From assembly GCA_964344255.1 (NCBI GenBank), contig CAYFMQ010000001.1:744001-808000 (forward strand): 64,000 nucleotides of DNA, read 5' to 3'. The position numbers and the translations under genes were made by a program. This document shows positions 17,249 to 25,282 of the stretch, in pieces. This DNA comes from JAJFIE01 sp964344255. GTDB taxonomy: Bacteria; Pseudomonadota; Alphaproteobacteria; Rhodospirillales; Casp-alpha2. The notes beneath the pieces were generated by a model, which was not told the origin of the DNA, did no database searches, and saw only the letters and a program-made list of their open reading frames with translations. The number at the start of each line of letters is the position of its first letter. Position 1 is the first letter of the stretch.

Positions 17249-17994
17249 AGCTTGTCTCCGGTAGATCTGTATTGTGTTGGATAAATTGTCGTCGATTCGG
17301 ATGCGCGAACGGCATTCCAGGAATCGGAATCGACAAAAATTGTATTAATAAATGTATCGGCAAAGACGACATATCCATTATCGGTAATATATTGGATCAG
17401 GTCGTGATTCTTATACTGCGCCGCTCCTCCATATGACGTGGTTTCAACACACAGGATTTCCGGCCTAATGGATCCGAAATCAATATTTCTGATAATTTCA
17501 TCATCCATTCCCTCGACATCAATACTGATTAAATTGGGAATTCGCTCACAGTGGTTTTGTACCAGGTCACCGATCTGAATCATTCTCACTTCAATGGTGT
17601 TTGAAACCTCCTGGCCGGTCGCCATGACATGTTCTTTTGAAAAGGAACTGAGACTCTGTGAGGGCATGACATAGAACGGCATGGTGCTGTTTTCCGGTGG
17701 CAACCCACACACGCCTATGTTCAGACACTTGTCATGCGGCCGGGCACGTATGAGTTCTTCATAACGTACCGAGTCAGCCTCAACACAAACACCCCTGGAG
17801 CCCTGTAAATAGAAGAAATAAGTATTGTTTAAAGACATCGGGTTGGATGCGCCGACATCCAGATAATAAATGTCAGACAAGCCAATAATTTTCGCCAAAA
17901 GACTCATGATTCGGTCCTCACCAGCCTGTGAGAAGCTCATGATTACATCGCCAAAAAATCTCCGGCGTATCTTGTCCTTAACCCCTTCTAACAT
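17245..17994 (-). CDS. FkbM-family SAM-dependent methyltransferase
   Basis: 249 residues. The SAM site reads YYLDVGASNPMSLNNTYFFY near residues 43-62. VCVEADSVRYEELI follows (acidic ribose-binding residue), and the FkbM hallmark LISIDVEGMDDEIIRNIDF is near 155-173. FkbM enzymes O-methylate sugars or polyketides. In this locus it probably caps or methylates a glycan residue. ATG start at 17994. Confidence 0.88.
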   Translation of the reverse strand: MLEGVKDKIRRRFFGDVIMSFSQAGEDRIMSLLAKIIGLSDIYYLDVGASNPMSLNNTYFFYLQGSRGVCVEADSVRYEELIRARPHDKCLNIGVCGLPPENSTMPFYVMPSQSLSSFSKEHVMATGQEVSNTIEVRMIQIGDLVQNHCERIPNLISIDVEGMDDEIIRNIDFGSIRPEILCVETTSYGGAAQYKNHDLIQYITDNGYVVFADTFINTIFVDSDSWNAVRASESTTIYPTQYRSTGDKL

Positions 17995-18030
17995 GATGCA
18001 ATACGTTCCGATAAACTGTTCGGATCTACT

Positions 18031-19836
18031 TTAGTAATCATAATAAATCGGCAGTGTGATATCTGGCGCTGAACCGGAAGAAAGTTGGTCCAGAATCTGT
18101 GCGGGAAGGTCGTCGTATTGCGACTGGGAAACGGCCAGCGCGGCATGGCTAACGGCCTTGTCATGGTCGCCAAACTTTTCCCATCCCAACGCCATCAGGA
18201 CGAGGGTGCGATGGTCGCTGATCAGCGGTTCCTGGAGGCTGGCCGTAATATTTTCAAATCTGTTCCTGTCATCGCTGTCGATGGCCTCTTCCAGGCATTT
18301 GATCCATGCAAAGGGCCGATTTGGGAAGTCACTGCGGCAATCGTCAAGAAACCGTCTTTTCTTGTCCTGCGGCCAGTTATCGCGACCAAAGCCGTTGAAC
18401 AGGGCAATGCGTTTTTCGTATTCGATGGCGCTGTCGATTTCGAGACCAGGCAGGGGCGGTGGGGCAGCTAGACGCTTGTTGTATTCGTCGACGAAAAAAT
18501 CATAAATACGGTCTTTGGCGATCCGGTTTTTATCGAACTCCCTGGAAATTTTCTGCTGCAGGAAAGCGCCTAGGTCATCCCTGTAGTCCGGGTCGGTTAT
18601 GAAACGAGTCCCCAATGCAACGAATTCATCCATCGAGAATACATCACATTCGTGGCTACGCAGGAACTCGGCGCCGTGAAGGTTCAGATTCCGGTTCGCC
18701 AGAAGTTCAATCGTCGGCTTACCGATCATGGCGCATTCGATATCGGAGCCCCCTGACGTCGGAAACGAGTTGACCCAGAAATCGATCGCCTTGAGAAAGC
18801 GATAAATATTCTTCTCCGTCCCGATGAAATGCACGTTGTCGCGAATCTCTGGATTTCTGGAAAGAAACACATCAACATTATCCAGGCATCGGGGCGTGCC
18901 TACAAATACGTGATGATAGTTCGGGTGCTTCCGGATCAATGTGGCGATGCCCTCCAAGAGAACCTCTGAATCGCCGAAGCACGTTTTCCACATATTGGAT
19001 GATCCGGACACAACAGCATCTTCTGGTACGCCGAGCTCGGCGCGGTCCATAGGTTCGGTTTCAGAAATATACTCAGTAGAATGCAGCGGCAGCATGATGA
19101 CCTTCATCCGCTTTTCCGGATCCTCACCAGAAAACTTGTACTTGAATGCCTGATCGGTCGTGACGAGAAATGTGTAATCGCCAACGCCGGGACCGACCGT
19201 GAACGTGTAGCAGTCCTGGTTCAGGACTGCGCTGATGGCGGCGGGCTGCGAAGCATATGCGTAAATCATCGCGGGGCATACTGCTGCAACGACAAAATCG
19301 ATTTCGTTGTCGTACAACCACTGTTCGATGTACTTGCCCTTTTCCAGCCACCCCATACCGGGCGGCAGGTGTTCAAATCCGGCAAGAGGCATCTCTTCGG
19401 TGATGTAGCGATAGGTTTCAGTGTCTTTATGGTCCGAGCGAGACGTTATGTTGGAGACAAGAACATATTGCTTAAACGATATACCATCCTCGGGATATTG
19501 TTCGAGCATAAAACGTCGGGGAATCGAGGCCCCACCGGTATCTACCGTGCTGCCGAGGATGAAGGCGATGCGGTATTCGGATTTCTTCTTTAGCCGTGAG
19601 GATAAGTCGAAACGACGGGGGTTTAGACGGGTTATCGCAGTGTGTAAATCTTCATCAAAATAAAACCGGAGGTCACAGTTTCTCAGGCGATTCATGAAGA
19701 TCCAGACATCGAAAACCTTAGCCATGCAGGCTTCTGCATCACCGGCCTCCGAAAGCTTCAGGATTTCCGATTTGTAGGATTCGTAAATCTCGCGAATCTG
19801 GGCGTCGGTCCCGGATGTACTGGTAAATAATGTCAT
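18031..19836 (-). CDS. Large GT-B-like glycosyltransferase with C-terminal TPR-like region
   Basis: 601 residues. The middle part (about 270-420) has a GT4/OGT-like core: VVSGSSNMWKTCFGDSEVLL, HVFVGTPRCLD, VHFIGTEKN, and SFPTSGGSDIECAMIGKPTI, where Ser-Gly-Gly and the following Glu match the donor-site loop. The last ~80 residues are helical and repeat-like (LMALGWEKFGDHDKAVSHAA), similar to a TPR tail. It may glycosylate the surface polymer or a protein. Donor unknown. Confidence 0.65.
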   Translation of the reverse strand: MTLFTSTSGTDAQIREIYESYKSEILKLSEAGDAEACMAKVFDVWIFMNRLRNCDLRFYFDEDLHTAITRLNPRRFDLSSRLKKKSEYRIAFILGSTVDTGGASIPRRFMLEQYPEDGISFKQYVLVSNITSRSDHKDTETYRYITEEMPLAGFEHLPPGMGWLEKGKYIEQWLYDNEIDFVVAAVCPAMIYAYASQPAAISAVLNQDCYTFTVGPGVGDYTFLVTTDQAFKYKFSGEDPEKRMKVIMLPLHSTEYISETEPMDRAELGVPEDAVVSGSSNMWKTCFGDSEVLLEGIATLIRKHPNYHHVFVGTPRCLDNVDVFLSRNPEIRDNVHFIGTEKNIYRFLKAIDFWVNSFPTSGGSDIECAMIGKPTIELLANRNLNLHGAEFLRSHECDVFSMDEFVALGTRFITDPDYRDDLGAFLQQKISREFDKNRIAKDRIYDFFVDEYNKRLAAPPPLPGLEIDSAIEYEKRIALFNGFGRDNWPQDKKRRFLDDCRSDFPNRPFAWIKCLEEAIDSDDRNRFENITASLQEPLISDHRTLVLMALGWEKFGDHDKAVSHAALAVSQSQYDDLPAQILDQLSSGSAPDITLPIYYDY

Positions 19837-19908
19837 CGTGTATTCTTCTTATGTATCATCGGGATTGGGCGTCGCTTGTCATTTTCGGAAATGTCTCTTC
19901 TGCGGATA

Positions 19909-20601
19909 TCAGCGCAAGGTACTCAGGAGTCGTTCGGCAACTTCAAGGTCTTCCGGTTCGTTGATGTCAACGGCTTTCCAGCGCGGAAGGATGCATGGCA
20001 AGAACTCTGAGAGGACATAATTTTCCGTCTCCAGCAAGGCGTTCCTGGAAATAAAGAAAAAACTGGCGGTATCAAAGAAGCACTCCTGGCAATCCTGGGA
20101 ATGTAAATCACGATGTTCGGGTGCGTGCCAGCGCAGAACACCGTCCTGCCCGATGACCAGTGCGCGTTCAATAGGTGAGGGGAAGGTGGCAACGGATAAC
20201 ACCGGCAGCCTGCCGTCCTGTTTTTTGAATATCTCATATCCTCGCCGTAGATCATCGGCGTCCAGCATCACGGCCGTGGCATAGACCATGCAAACATCTT
20301 CGATATCAAGGCCCAGTTCCTCGTAGCGCTGAACCGACCACCGCAAGACATCCAGCAGCCCTATCCGGTTTTCCGCAATCTCGGGCTGGCGTAAAAAGCG
20401 AATCGGGAATCCCAGTTCCCCGGCGAGGTCGGCATACCGGGGCGCATCGGTCGAGACATGTATTTCGTCAAAGATACCGGCCTCTTTTGCGGCCTTCAGT
20501 GGATAGGACATCATGGGTTGGCCCGATATGGGATAGATATTCTTATCCTTTATGCGTGAGCTCCCGCTACGGGCGGGAACAATGGCCAGATGCTTCCCCA
20601 T
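19909..20601 (-). CDS. CMP-sugar synthetase, PseF/NeuA-like
   Basis: 230 residues. The CTP-binding loop PARSGSSRIKDKNI is at residues 9-22, followed by EIHVSTDAPRYADLAGELG and VYATAVMLDADDLRRGYE (the LQPT-type segment in altered form). PseF-type enzymes activate pseudaminic acid with CTP. The gene directly follows the PseI-like synthase in transcription order with a 4-base gap, which supports the CMP-pseudaminate or related assignment. Confidence 0.82.
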   Translation of the reverse strand: MGKHLAIVPARSGSSRIKDKNIYPISGQPMMSYPLKAAKEAGIFDEIHVSTDAPRYADLAGELGFPIRFLRQPEIAENRIGLLDVLRWSVQRYEELGLDIEDVCMVYATAVMLDADDLRRGYEIFKKQDGRLPVLSVATFPSPIERALVIGQDGVLRWHAPEHRDLHSQDCQECFFDTASFFFISRNALLETENYVLSEFLPCILPRWKAVDINEPEDLEVAERLLSTLR

Positions 20602-20605
20602 ACTG

Positions 20606-21673
20606 TCAGTCCATAGGCTCTATGTCAGTTTCATAAAGCGGAGTGCCTCGCTTTATATCCGCTTTTGCTCGTTTTCCCAGCACCTCAGGATAGTATTTTG
20701 GCGCCATGCCAAGACCTGGACGAATCGAGCGCACATTATTCTCATTGAAGATTTCCCCCTTAGCAATGTCAGCGACGACGTACAACGAGCGACGATTTGC
20801 CAGTGATGTGTTTTCCAGATTCGTTCGGACGAAATCACCGGTTCCTCGGGCACTGTGGACAAGCGCTGCTTTGTCGCATAGTTCTTTCATCTCTTGAGGC
20901 TCGAGAGAAAATGCCGCATCAGCACCGCCATCTGATCGCGACAAGGTGAAGTGCTTTTCAATAACTGCTGCCCCCATTGCAATGGCCGCGATGGCAACCT
21001 CGCATCCCAGGGAATGGTCCGACAGTCCTGTGACTGCGTCCGTCATATCCGCAATCCGCTGAATGAGCGAAAGATTCATTTGCTCAGGCGGTGTCGGATA
21101 CCCTGCGATACAGTGCAACACGGCAAGGCCACCTCCACCTGCAGCCCTGGCGGCATCCACCGCCTCCTGGATTTCATCGGACGTGGCCATCCCCGTTGAC
21201 AAAATCAGAGGCTTACCCGTTTTTGCGGCCTGTTCAATTAATGGAATGTCAATCAGCTCACTCGACGCAATTTTGTAGGCAGGGGCATCCAGGCTCTCAA
21301 GAAGCTCAATAGCCGTCTTGTCGAATGGTGATGAAAAGACCGTGATGCCCAGATCTCGCCCCTGGGCGAAGAGAGGCGCATGCCATTCCCACGGCATTGC
21401 CGCCTCAAGATACAGATCGTAAAGGGATCGGCCCTCCCATGGGCCCTCTCCGATGATGAATTCGGGCCGGTCACTGTCAATCGTAAGGGTGTCGGCGGTG
21501 TACGTCTGCAGCTTTACGGCATCGGCTCCTGCATCCTTGGCGGCTTGGATCAGGGCATGTGCTCGCTCAATGGCGCCATTATGATTGGCGGATACTTCTG
21601 CAATAACATATGGCGGATGGCCGGTGCCGATTGGCCGGCCGTTGATCGAGATTTCAAGGGTCGGAGTGGTCAT
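20606..21673 (-). CDS. pseI: Pseudaminic acid synthase-like (NeuB family)
   Basis: 355 residues. The NeuB barrel has VIAEVSANHNG (25-35), DAVKLQTYTADTLT, and SSPFDKTAIELLE, with the PseI-type stretch EGPWEGRSLYDLYLEAAMPW, which separates pseudaminic acid synthases from plain NeuB. A full C-terminal SAF domain follows (SLYVVADIAKGEIFNENNVR, PLYETDIEP). The enzyme would condense PEP with a 2,4-diacetamido-trideoxy hexose. It overlaps the Nudix gene upstream by 4 bases. Legionaminic-type substrates cannot be excluded. Confidence 0.85.
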   Translation of the reverse strand: MTTPTLEISINGRPIGTGHPPYVIAEVSANHNGAIERAHALIQAAKDAGADAVKLQTYTADTLTIDSDRPEFIIGEGPWEGRSLYDLYLEAAMPWEWHAPLFAQGRDLGITVFSSPFDKTAIELLESLDAPAYKIASSELIDIPLIEQAAKTGKPLILSTGMATSDEIQEAVDAARAAGGGGLAVLHCIAGYPTPPEQMNLSLIQRIADMTDAVTGLSDHSLGCEVAIAAIAMGAAVIEKHFTLSRSDGGADAAFSLEPQEMKELCDKAALVHSARGTGDFVRTNLENTSLANRRSLYVVADIAKGEIFNENNVRSIRPGLGMAPKYYPEVLGKRAKADIKRGTPLYETDIEPMD

Positions 21674-22386
21674 ACCGAGTTCCGGACAAGATTTTCAACG
21701 ATCAGGCTCGTCGATTCCACTACTGCGTTTTCCCTGCAAAATGCAGCCATGGTACCGACCGGGACAACGGAAAATTCGCTGTATTCGTTCCTTGGCGCGG
21801 CCGATGTAATTTCCATGATATCTTTCCCGCGGAGCGACGTATGCAAAAGGAAAACAACGTCCGTAACTCCCGTATCGGTGTCCTGCATATAGGCAAACTG
21901 CGAAACGGATGTAATGTGCAACCGGTCAATGCATGTTTCTTCCTCAAGTTCGCGAAAAACTTGCTCTTCGAGATCGGCAAAACCTGACGCCGTAAAACTT
22001 TCCTGCTCCACACCGCCGGAAGGCGCCACTTCCCATCTGCCTGGGTCCTGAAAGACTCTGGCGCCCCTGCGGGCGAACAGTATCCCTTCGGGAGAAATCA
22101 TAACCCCCGTAACTCCGAGCGGTCGTAGGCCCAGGCGCTCCTTGAGCTTGTGATTTTGTTGTTGTGCATAGAAATAACGGTACTCAACGACGCGCCCAGA
22201 TATCTCGCCGCTCTCAATCAGGTCAGCAGACAGCAAAGTTCCGTTGAAGAGATCGCATTCATCAAGACTTTGAGCTTCCCGCCAGATCCTGTCCACTTCG
22301 CCGTCCGCTTCCTCGCATATCCAGGGCGACGTATCACCAAGGCGGGCAACCAGCGGTTTATCGAGTATCAGGAAGTCGACTGTCAA
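21670..22386 (-). CDS. Nudix hydrolase-like protein
   Basis: 238 residues. Around residues 120-155 there is GGVEQESF and then QVFRELEEETCI, which is the REUxEE core of the Nudix box. The spacing between the first glycine block and RELEEE is longer than the canonical 23-residue motif, so the box carries an insertion. Nudix enzymes cleave nucleoside diphosphate derivatives. It is sandwiched by 4-base overlaps between the HAD and PseI-like genes, so a nucleotide-sugar substrate of this pathway is plausible. The N-terminal ~100 residues are not recognised. Confidence 0.75.
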   Translation of the reverse strand: MTVDFLILDKPLVARLGDTSPWICEEADGEVDRIWREAQSLDECDLFNGTLLSADLIESGEISGRVVEYRYFYAQQQNHKLKERLGLRPLGVTGVMISPEGILFARRGARVFQDPGRWEVAPSGGVEQESFTASGFADLEEQVFRELEEETCIDRLHITSVSQFAYMQDTDTGVTDVVFLLHTSLRGKDIMEITSAAPRNEYSEFSVVPVGTMAAFCRENAVVESTSLIVENLVRNSV

Positions 22387-23027
22387 TGCCTTGCTATGTC
22401 ACTAATGATTCCGGCAATTTCCGAAAGATCATACACGACCGAGAAGACCCCTTCGGGTACGGCTTCCTTGTCGGAGCGATGAACGTATATGACGGGCAGG
22501 CCCGAGGCCCTGGCCGAAAGGACACCCGTTTCGCTGTCTTCAACGGCAAACGATTTTCTGCTGGAACAGGCCGTCAACTCTAGTGCCTTCAGATACGGTT
22601 CGGGGTCAGGCTTGCCGTTCGTCACGTCATCACCGCCCACGACGATATCGATCCACGATCCCAAATCCTGTTTACGCACCCATTTTTCAATGCGCGAGTG
22701 ATCGTTTGACGAAACGATGCCGACCTGAAAACCGAACTCCCGGGCCAGTGAAAGCAACTGGCGGGAGCCGTCCGCTGCACCGGTATTTTCCGTACACTTG
22801 TCGATTACAAACGAGTATTGCTCAAGAAGGACGTTCTCCGGGTGTTTCAGATTGTGTGTCGCCTTGAGGTGCGAAACGATTTCCGGCAAACGTGGACCGT
22901 TCAGTTCCGCAAACTCCTGCTTGCTGGCACGGGCTTGATGCATGTCCATAAATTCAACATATGCGGACCACATGGCATCTAGTGTGTCCGCAAGGGTGCC
23001 GTCGAAATCGAGAAACAAGCCGTTCAC
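22383..23027 (-). CDS. HAD-superfamily phosphatase-like hydrolase
   Basis: 214 residues. Motif I is FLDFDGTLADT (nucleophile Asp8, acid/base Asp10). Motif II is GIVSSND. The KPDPEPYLKAL stretch gives motif III lysine, and VEDSETGV gives motif IV. The helical cap follows motif I as in the phosphoglycolate phosphatase group. It might dephosphorylate a nonulosonic acid 9-phosphate or another sugar phosphate. Its end overlaps the next gene as ATGA. Confidence 0.85.
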   Translation of the reverse strand: MNGLFLDFDGTLADTLDAMWSAYVEFMDMHQARASKQEFAELNGPRLPEIVSHLKATHNLKHPENVLLEQYSFVIDKCTENTGAADGSRQLLSLAREFGFQVGIVSSNDHSRIEKWVRKQDLGSWIDIVVGGDDVTNGKPDPEPYLKALELTACSSRKSFAVEDSETGVLSARASGLPVIYVHRSDKEAVPEGVFSVVYDLSEIAGIISDIARH

Positions 23028-23061
23028 GATGTTCAGGGCAACCTTTGTTGTCGGTCAAGCG

Positions 23062-23634
23062 TCATTTACCGGGTTTCCAGTCGGGATTGAAACAGGCCAC
23101 ACGGACAAAATCCATCGGCTGACCATCGACCAGAAAATGATCCTTCAGTGTTCCTTCGACAATCCAGTCGGCCCTTGTGTAGGCTTTTATGGATGCAACA
23201 TTCTCAGCGTGCATGCCGCCATGCAATTTCCGGATACCGTGGAGCCGGAATGCAGCTTGGTTGCCAAGACGAATGGCATCCGTGGCCAACCCCTTGCCCC
23301 GATAATCAGGATCGCCAATCATGATCACCATATCCGAGGTCAGATGTTTCTTGTCGATCAGGCCAATTTTGATAGCACCGATAACCAGGTCGTTCGAGAT
23401 ATCAAAAATGCCGTAAAAAAAGAGCTCGTCATTTTTTATTCCGGACGCGACGTCCTGCAACAGAATGTCTTCGTCAAACTGACGCCCCGATCCTGAATAG
23501 AATCTTTCACTATAGGCTTGCCTGAACAGGGAAAGCAGCCTGTCATCGAAATCAGACGGCCGCAGCAACATGACATATACCCGTTCACCATCTACCCTGT
23601 TTTCGTTCCCGGGACTAGACACCTCTGACCTCAT
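23062..23634 (-). CDS. GNAT-family N-acetyltransferase, PseH-like
   Basis: 190 residues. The acetyl-CoA pyrophosphate-binding element is DPDYRGKGLATDAIRLGNQ (RGKGLA), followed by LHGGMHAENVASIKAYTRAD, the usual GNAT C-terminal strand with N-x-S-x-K. Placed directly after the PseB-like dehydratase with an ATGA overlap, it would N-acetylate the 4-amino sugar in pseudaminate synthesis. The aminotransferase that should precede this step (PseC) is not in the window. Confidence 0.8.
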   Translation of the reverse strand: MRSEVSSPGNENRVDGERVYVMLLRPSDFDDRLLSLFRQAYSERFYSGSGRQFDEDILLQDVASGIKNDELFFYGIFDISNDLVIGAIKIGLIDKKHLTSDMVIMIGDPDYRGKGLATDAIRLGNQAAFRLHGIRKLHGGMHAENVASIKAYTRADWIVEGTLKDHFLVDGQPMDFVRVACFNPDWKPGK

Positions 23635-24662
23635 CCATCCGTCAACAGTTGCGCGAAACCGTCGGCGTCAAGCCACTCGTCGTTCTGGTCGCTGGAATAG
23701 CGAAAGCCCTCTACTACGAGCTGCTCTCCCTCGAACACGACCGGTTCCGGCGAAAATTCCAGAGATGGCTTAATTACGAACCGGTCGGTAAGGGAAAAGG
23801 TATCTCGCGAATCGTCTTCTGTTATCATGATTTCGTGGAGCTTCTCACCGGGCCTGATACCGACAATTTTTTGCGGCAGGTCAGGCGCCATGACTTTCGC
23901 CATGTCGACAATCCGCATGCTCGGTATTTTGGGGATAAAGAGTTCGCCCCCGTTCATCAGGCCAAGGGAAGAAAGCACAAAGTTGACGCTTTGGTTAAGC
24001 GTGATCCAGAAACGGGTCATATTTTCGTCCGTGATGGGCAGGTGTTCCGCACCTTCCTCGATCAGTCGCTTAAACAGGGGTACTACGCTGCCCCGGGACC
24101 CAATGACGTTGCCGTACCTGACCACGGTAAACTTCGCCCGGCCGGCACTCAGAAAATTGGCAGCGACAAAAATCTTGTCGGCAGCCAATTTGCTGGCGCC
24201 GTACAGGTTGACTGGATTCGCTGCCTTGTCGGTCGACAGGGCTATGACTTTTTCGACATCGCAGCGGATTGCCGCTTTCACGATGTTCTCGGCGCCCATC
24301 ACATTTGTATGAATGCATTCAAACGGATTGTATTCCGCAGCGGGAACGTGCTTCAGGGCGGCGGCGTGGACAACAATATCAACATCCCGCATAGCCATCT
24401 CCAGGCGATCCGTATCGCGGACATCCCCGATAAAGTACCGGATGCACGGATGTTGGTCAGTGCTGAAATTATGAGACATTTCGTACTGCTTCATCTCATC
24501 ACGCGAAAAGATGATCAGGCGACGCGGCTTAAAGCGGCTCAGAACTGTTTTGACGAAGGCATGACCGAATGATCCTGTCCCACCGGTCACCATGATGCTT
24601 TTGCCGTTCAAGTCTATGGTGCTCTGATCGAAATCTCGGATCACACTGGATGTTTGTGTCAT
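23631..24662 (-). CDS. pseB: UDP-N-acetylglucosamine 4,6-dehydratase (inverting), PseB/FlaA1 type
   Basis: 343 residues. The NADP motif is TGGTGSFG (26-33). The PseB active site is STDKAANPVNLYGASK, giving Asp145, Lys146, Tyr154 and Lys158, the same spacing as the FlaA1 triad. IIFSRDEMKQYEM near 50-62 and IRPGEKLHEIMI are also diagnostic. The enzyme removes water from UDP-GlcNAc and inverts C5, the first step to pseudaminic acid. It is the first structural gene after the ops-like leader at 24701-24715. Confidence 0.93.
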   Translation of the reverse strand: MTQTSSVIRDFDQSTIDLNGKSIMVTGGTGSFGHAFVKTVLSRFKPRRLIIFSRDEMKQYEMSHNFSTDQHPCIRYFIGDVRDTDRLEMAMRDVDIVVHAAALKHVPAAEYNPFECIHTNVMGAENIVKAAIRCDVEKVIALSTDKAANPVNLYGASKLAADKIFVAANFLSAGRAKFTVVRYGNVIGSRGSVVPLFKRLIEEGAEHLPITDENMTRFWITLNQSVNFVLSSLGLMNGGELFIPKIPSMRIVDMAKVMAPDLPQKIVGIRPGEKLHEIMITEDDSRDTFSLTDRFVIKPSLEFSPEPVVFEGEQLVVEGFRYSSDQNDEWLDADGFAQLLTDG

Positions 24663-24700
24663 TTTTCTACCATCGGATGCTAGAGGAAAAAGTGTAAATT

Positions 24701-24715
24701 TAGCACGCTACCGCA
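24701..24715 (-). promoter_or_regulatory. ops/JUMPstart-like antiterminator recruitment element
   Basis: Read on the minus strand, 24714 to 24703 is GCGGTAGCGTGC. This matches the core of the JUMPstart/ops element that recruits RfaH in enteric bacteria (8-base ops GGCGGTAG), with T instead of G at the first position. It lies in the leader between a NusG/RfaH-like gene and pseB, about 40 bases before pseB, and a GC-rich stem-loop sits immediately 5' of it, as in JUMPstart. Function is inferred from sequence and position. Confidence 0.6.
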
Positions 24716-24717
24716 CT

Positions 24718-24736
24718 CCGGGTGAAACGCACCCGG
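24718..24736 (-). promoter_or_regulatory. Stem-loop immediately 5' of the ops-like element
   Basis: CCGGGTG (24718-24724) and CACCCGG (24730-24736) are perfect 7-base complements with a 5-base loop. In transcription order the hairpin ends 3 bases before TGCGGTAGCG. No T tract follows, so it does not look like a classical terminator; a pause or recruitment structure fits better. Confidence 0.6.
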
Positions 24737-24766
24737 GGGAACTTCTGCTTACATGCCCAACCACCG

Positions 24767-25282
24767 TTAAAGGGTTGGTGAGATCATTTCCAACGGCACA
24801 CTGGCCGTAACGTTCTGGTTCAACAGGTTCAACAGCAGTATCGCCCGCTTGTCGTCCGCCATTTCGATAAACAGGCCTTCACAATCAATGAATGCGCCGT
24901 GGCAAACCTTGACGCGATCACCGCCCGTGAGGCGTGCGGTATCCAGGGTAATGATTCCTTGAGCGTCACAGCGCCCCTTGATTTCGGTCATAATGTCATC
25001 GCGCACTGGCAAAGGGGTATCGCCGGAGCTGATGAGCTTAATGACTCCAATCGTTCCGTTGATCGCTCTCCATCGCGTGGTGTTCAAGTTAAAGCGCACG
25101 AACAGATACCCCGGGAACAGGGGCTTGCGGACCTGATCAATGCGTCGTGCATGACGTCGCTGTTTCATGTAAGTTGGCAGAAGAACTTCGAAGTCCTGGT
25201 TGCGCAGGTGGTGGGCGGCAAACTCCTCTTTACGAGTCTGCGTCTGTACTACGTACCAATAGCTATAATTCTGATAGCTCAC
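24767..25282 (-). CDS. NusG paralogue / RfaH-like transcription antiterminator
   Basis: 171 residues. The NGN domain starts with YWYVVQTQTRKEEFAAHHLR and has KPLFPGYLFVRFNL near 53-66. A KOW-like C-terminal domain begins at GDRVKVCHGAFIDCEGLF. This is the arrangement of specialised NusG proteins that suppress premature termination in long polysaccharide operons. GTG start (25282) overlapping the upstream HTH gene's stop as GTGA. The ops-like site 50 bases downstream of its stop supports a processive-elongation role in the 25-kb leftward operon. Confidence 0.9.
   Translation of the reverse strand: MSYQNYSYWYVVQTQTRKEEFAAHHLRNQDFEVLLPTYMKQRRHARRIDQVRKPLFPGYLFVRFNLNTTRWRAINGTIGVIKLISSGDTPLPVRDDIMTEIKGRCDAQGIITLDTARLTGGDRVKVCHGAFIDCEGLFIEMADDKRAILLLNLLNQNVTASVPLEMISPTL

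Noticed and set aside
23649..24572. 307-codon open frame on the plus strand
   Set aside because: It lies fully antisense to the pseB-like gene, whose catalytic motifs are clear, and its own product shows no recognisable domain.
24757..24778. CCAACC/GGTTGG stem around the stop codon of the NusG-like gene
   Set aside because: Only 6 bp with a 10-base loop and no T run, so neither a terminator nor an attenuator can be supported.
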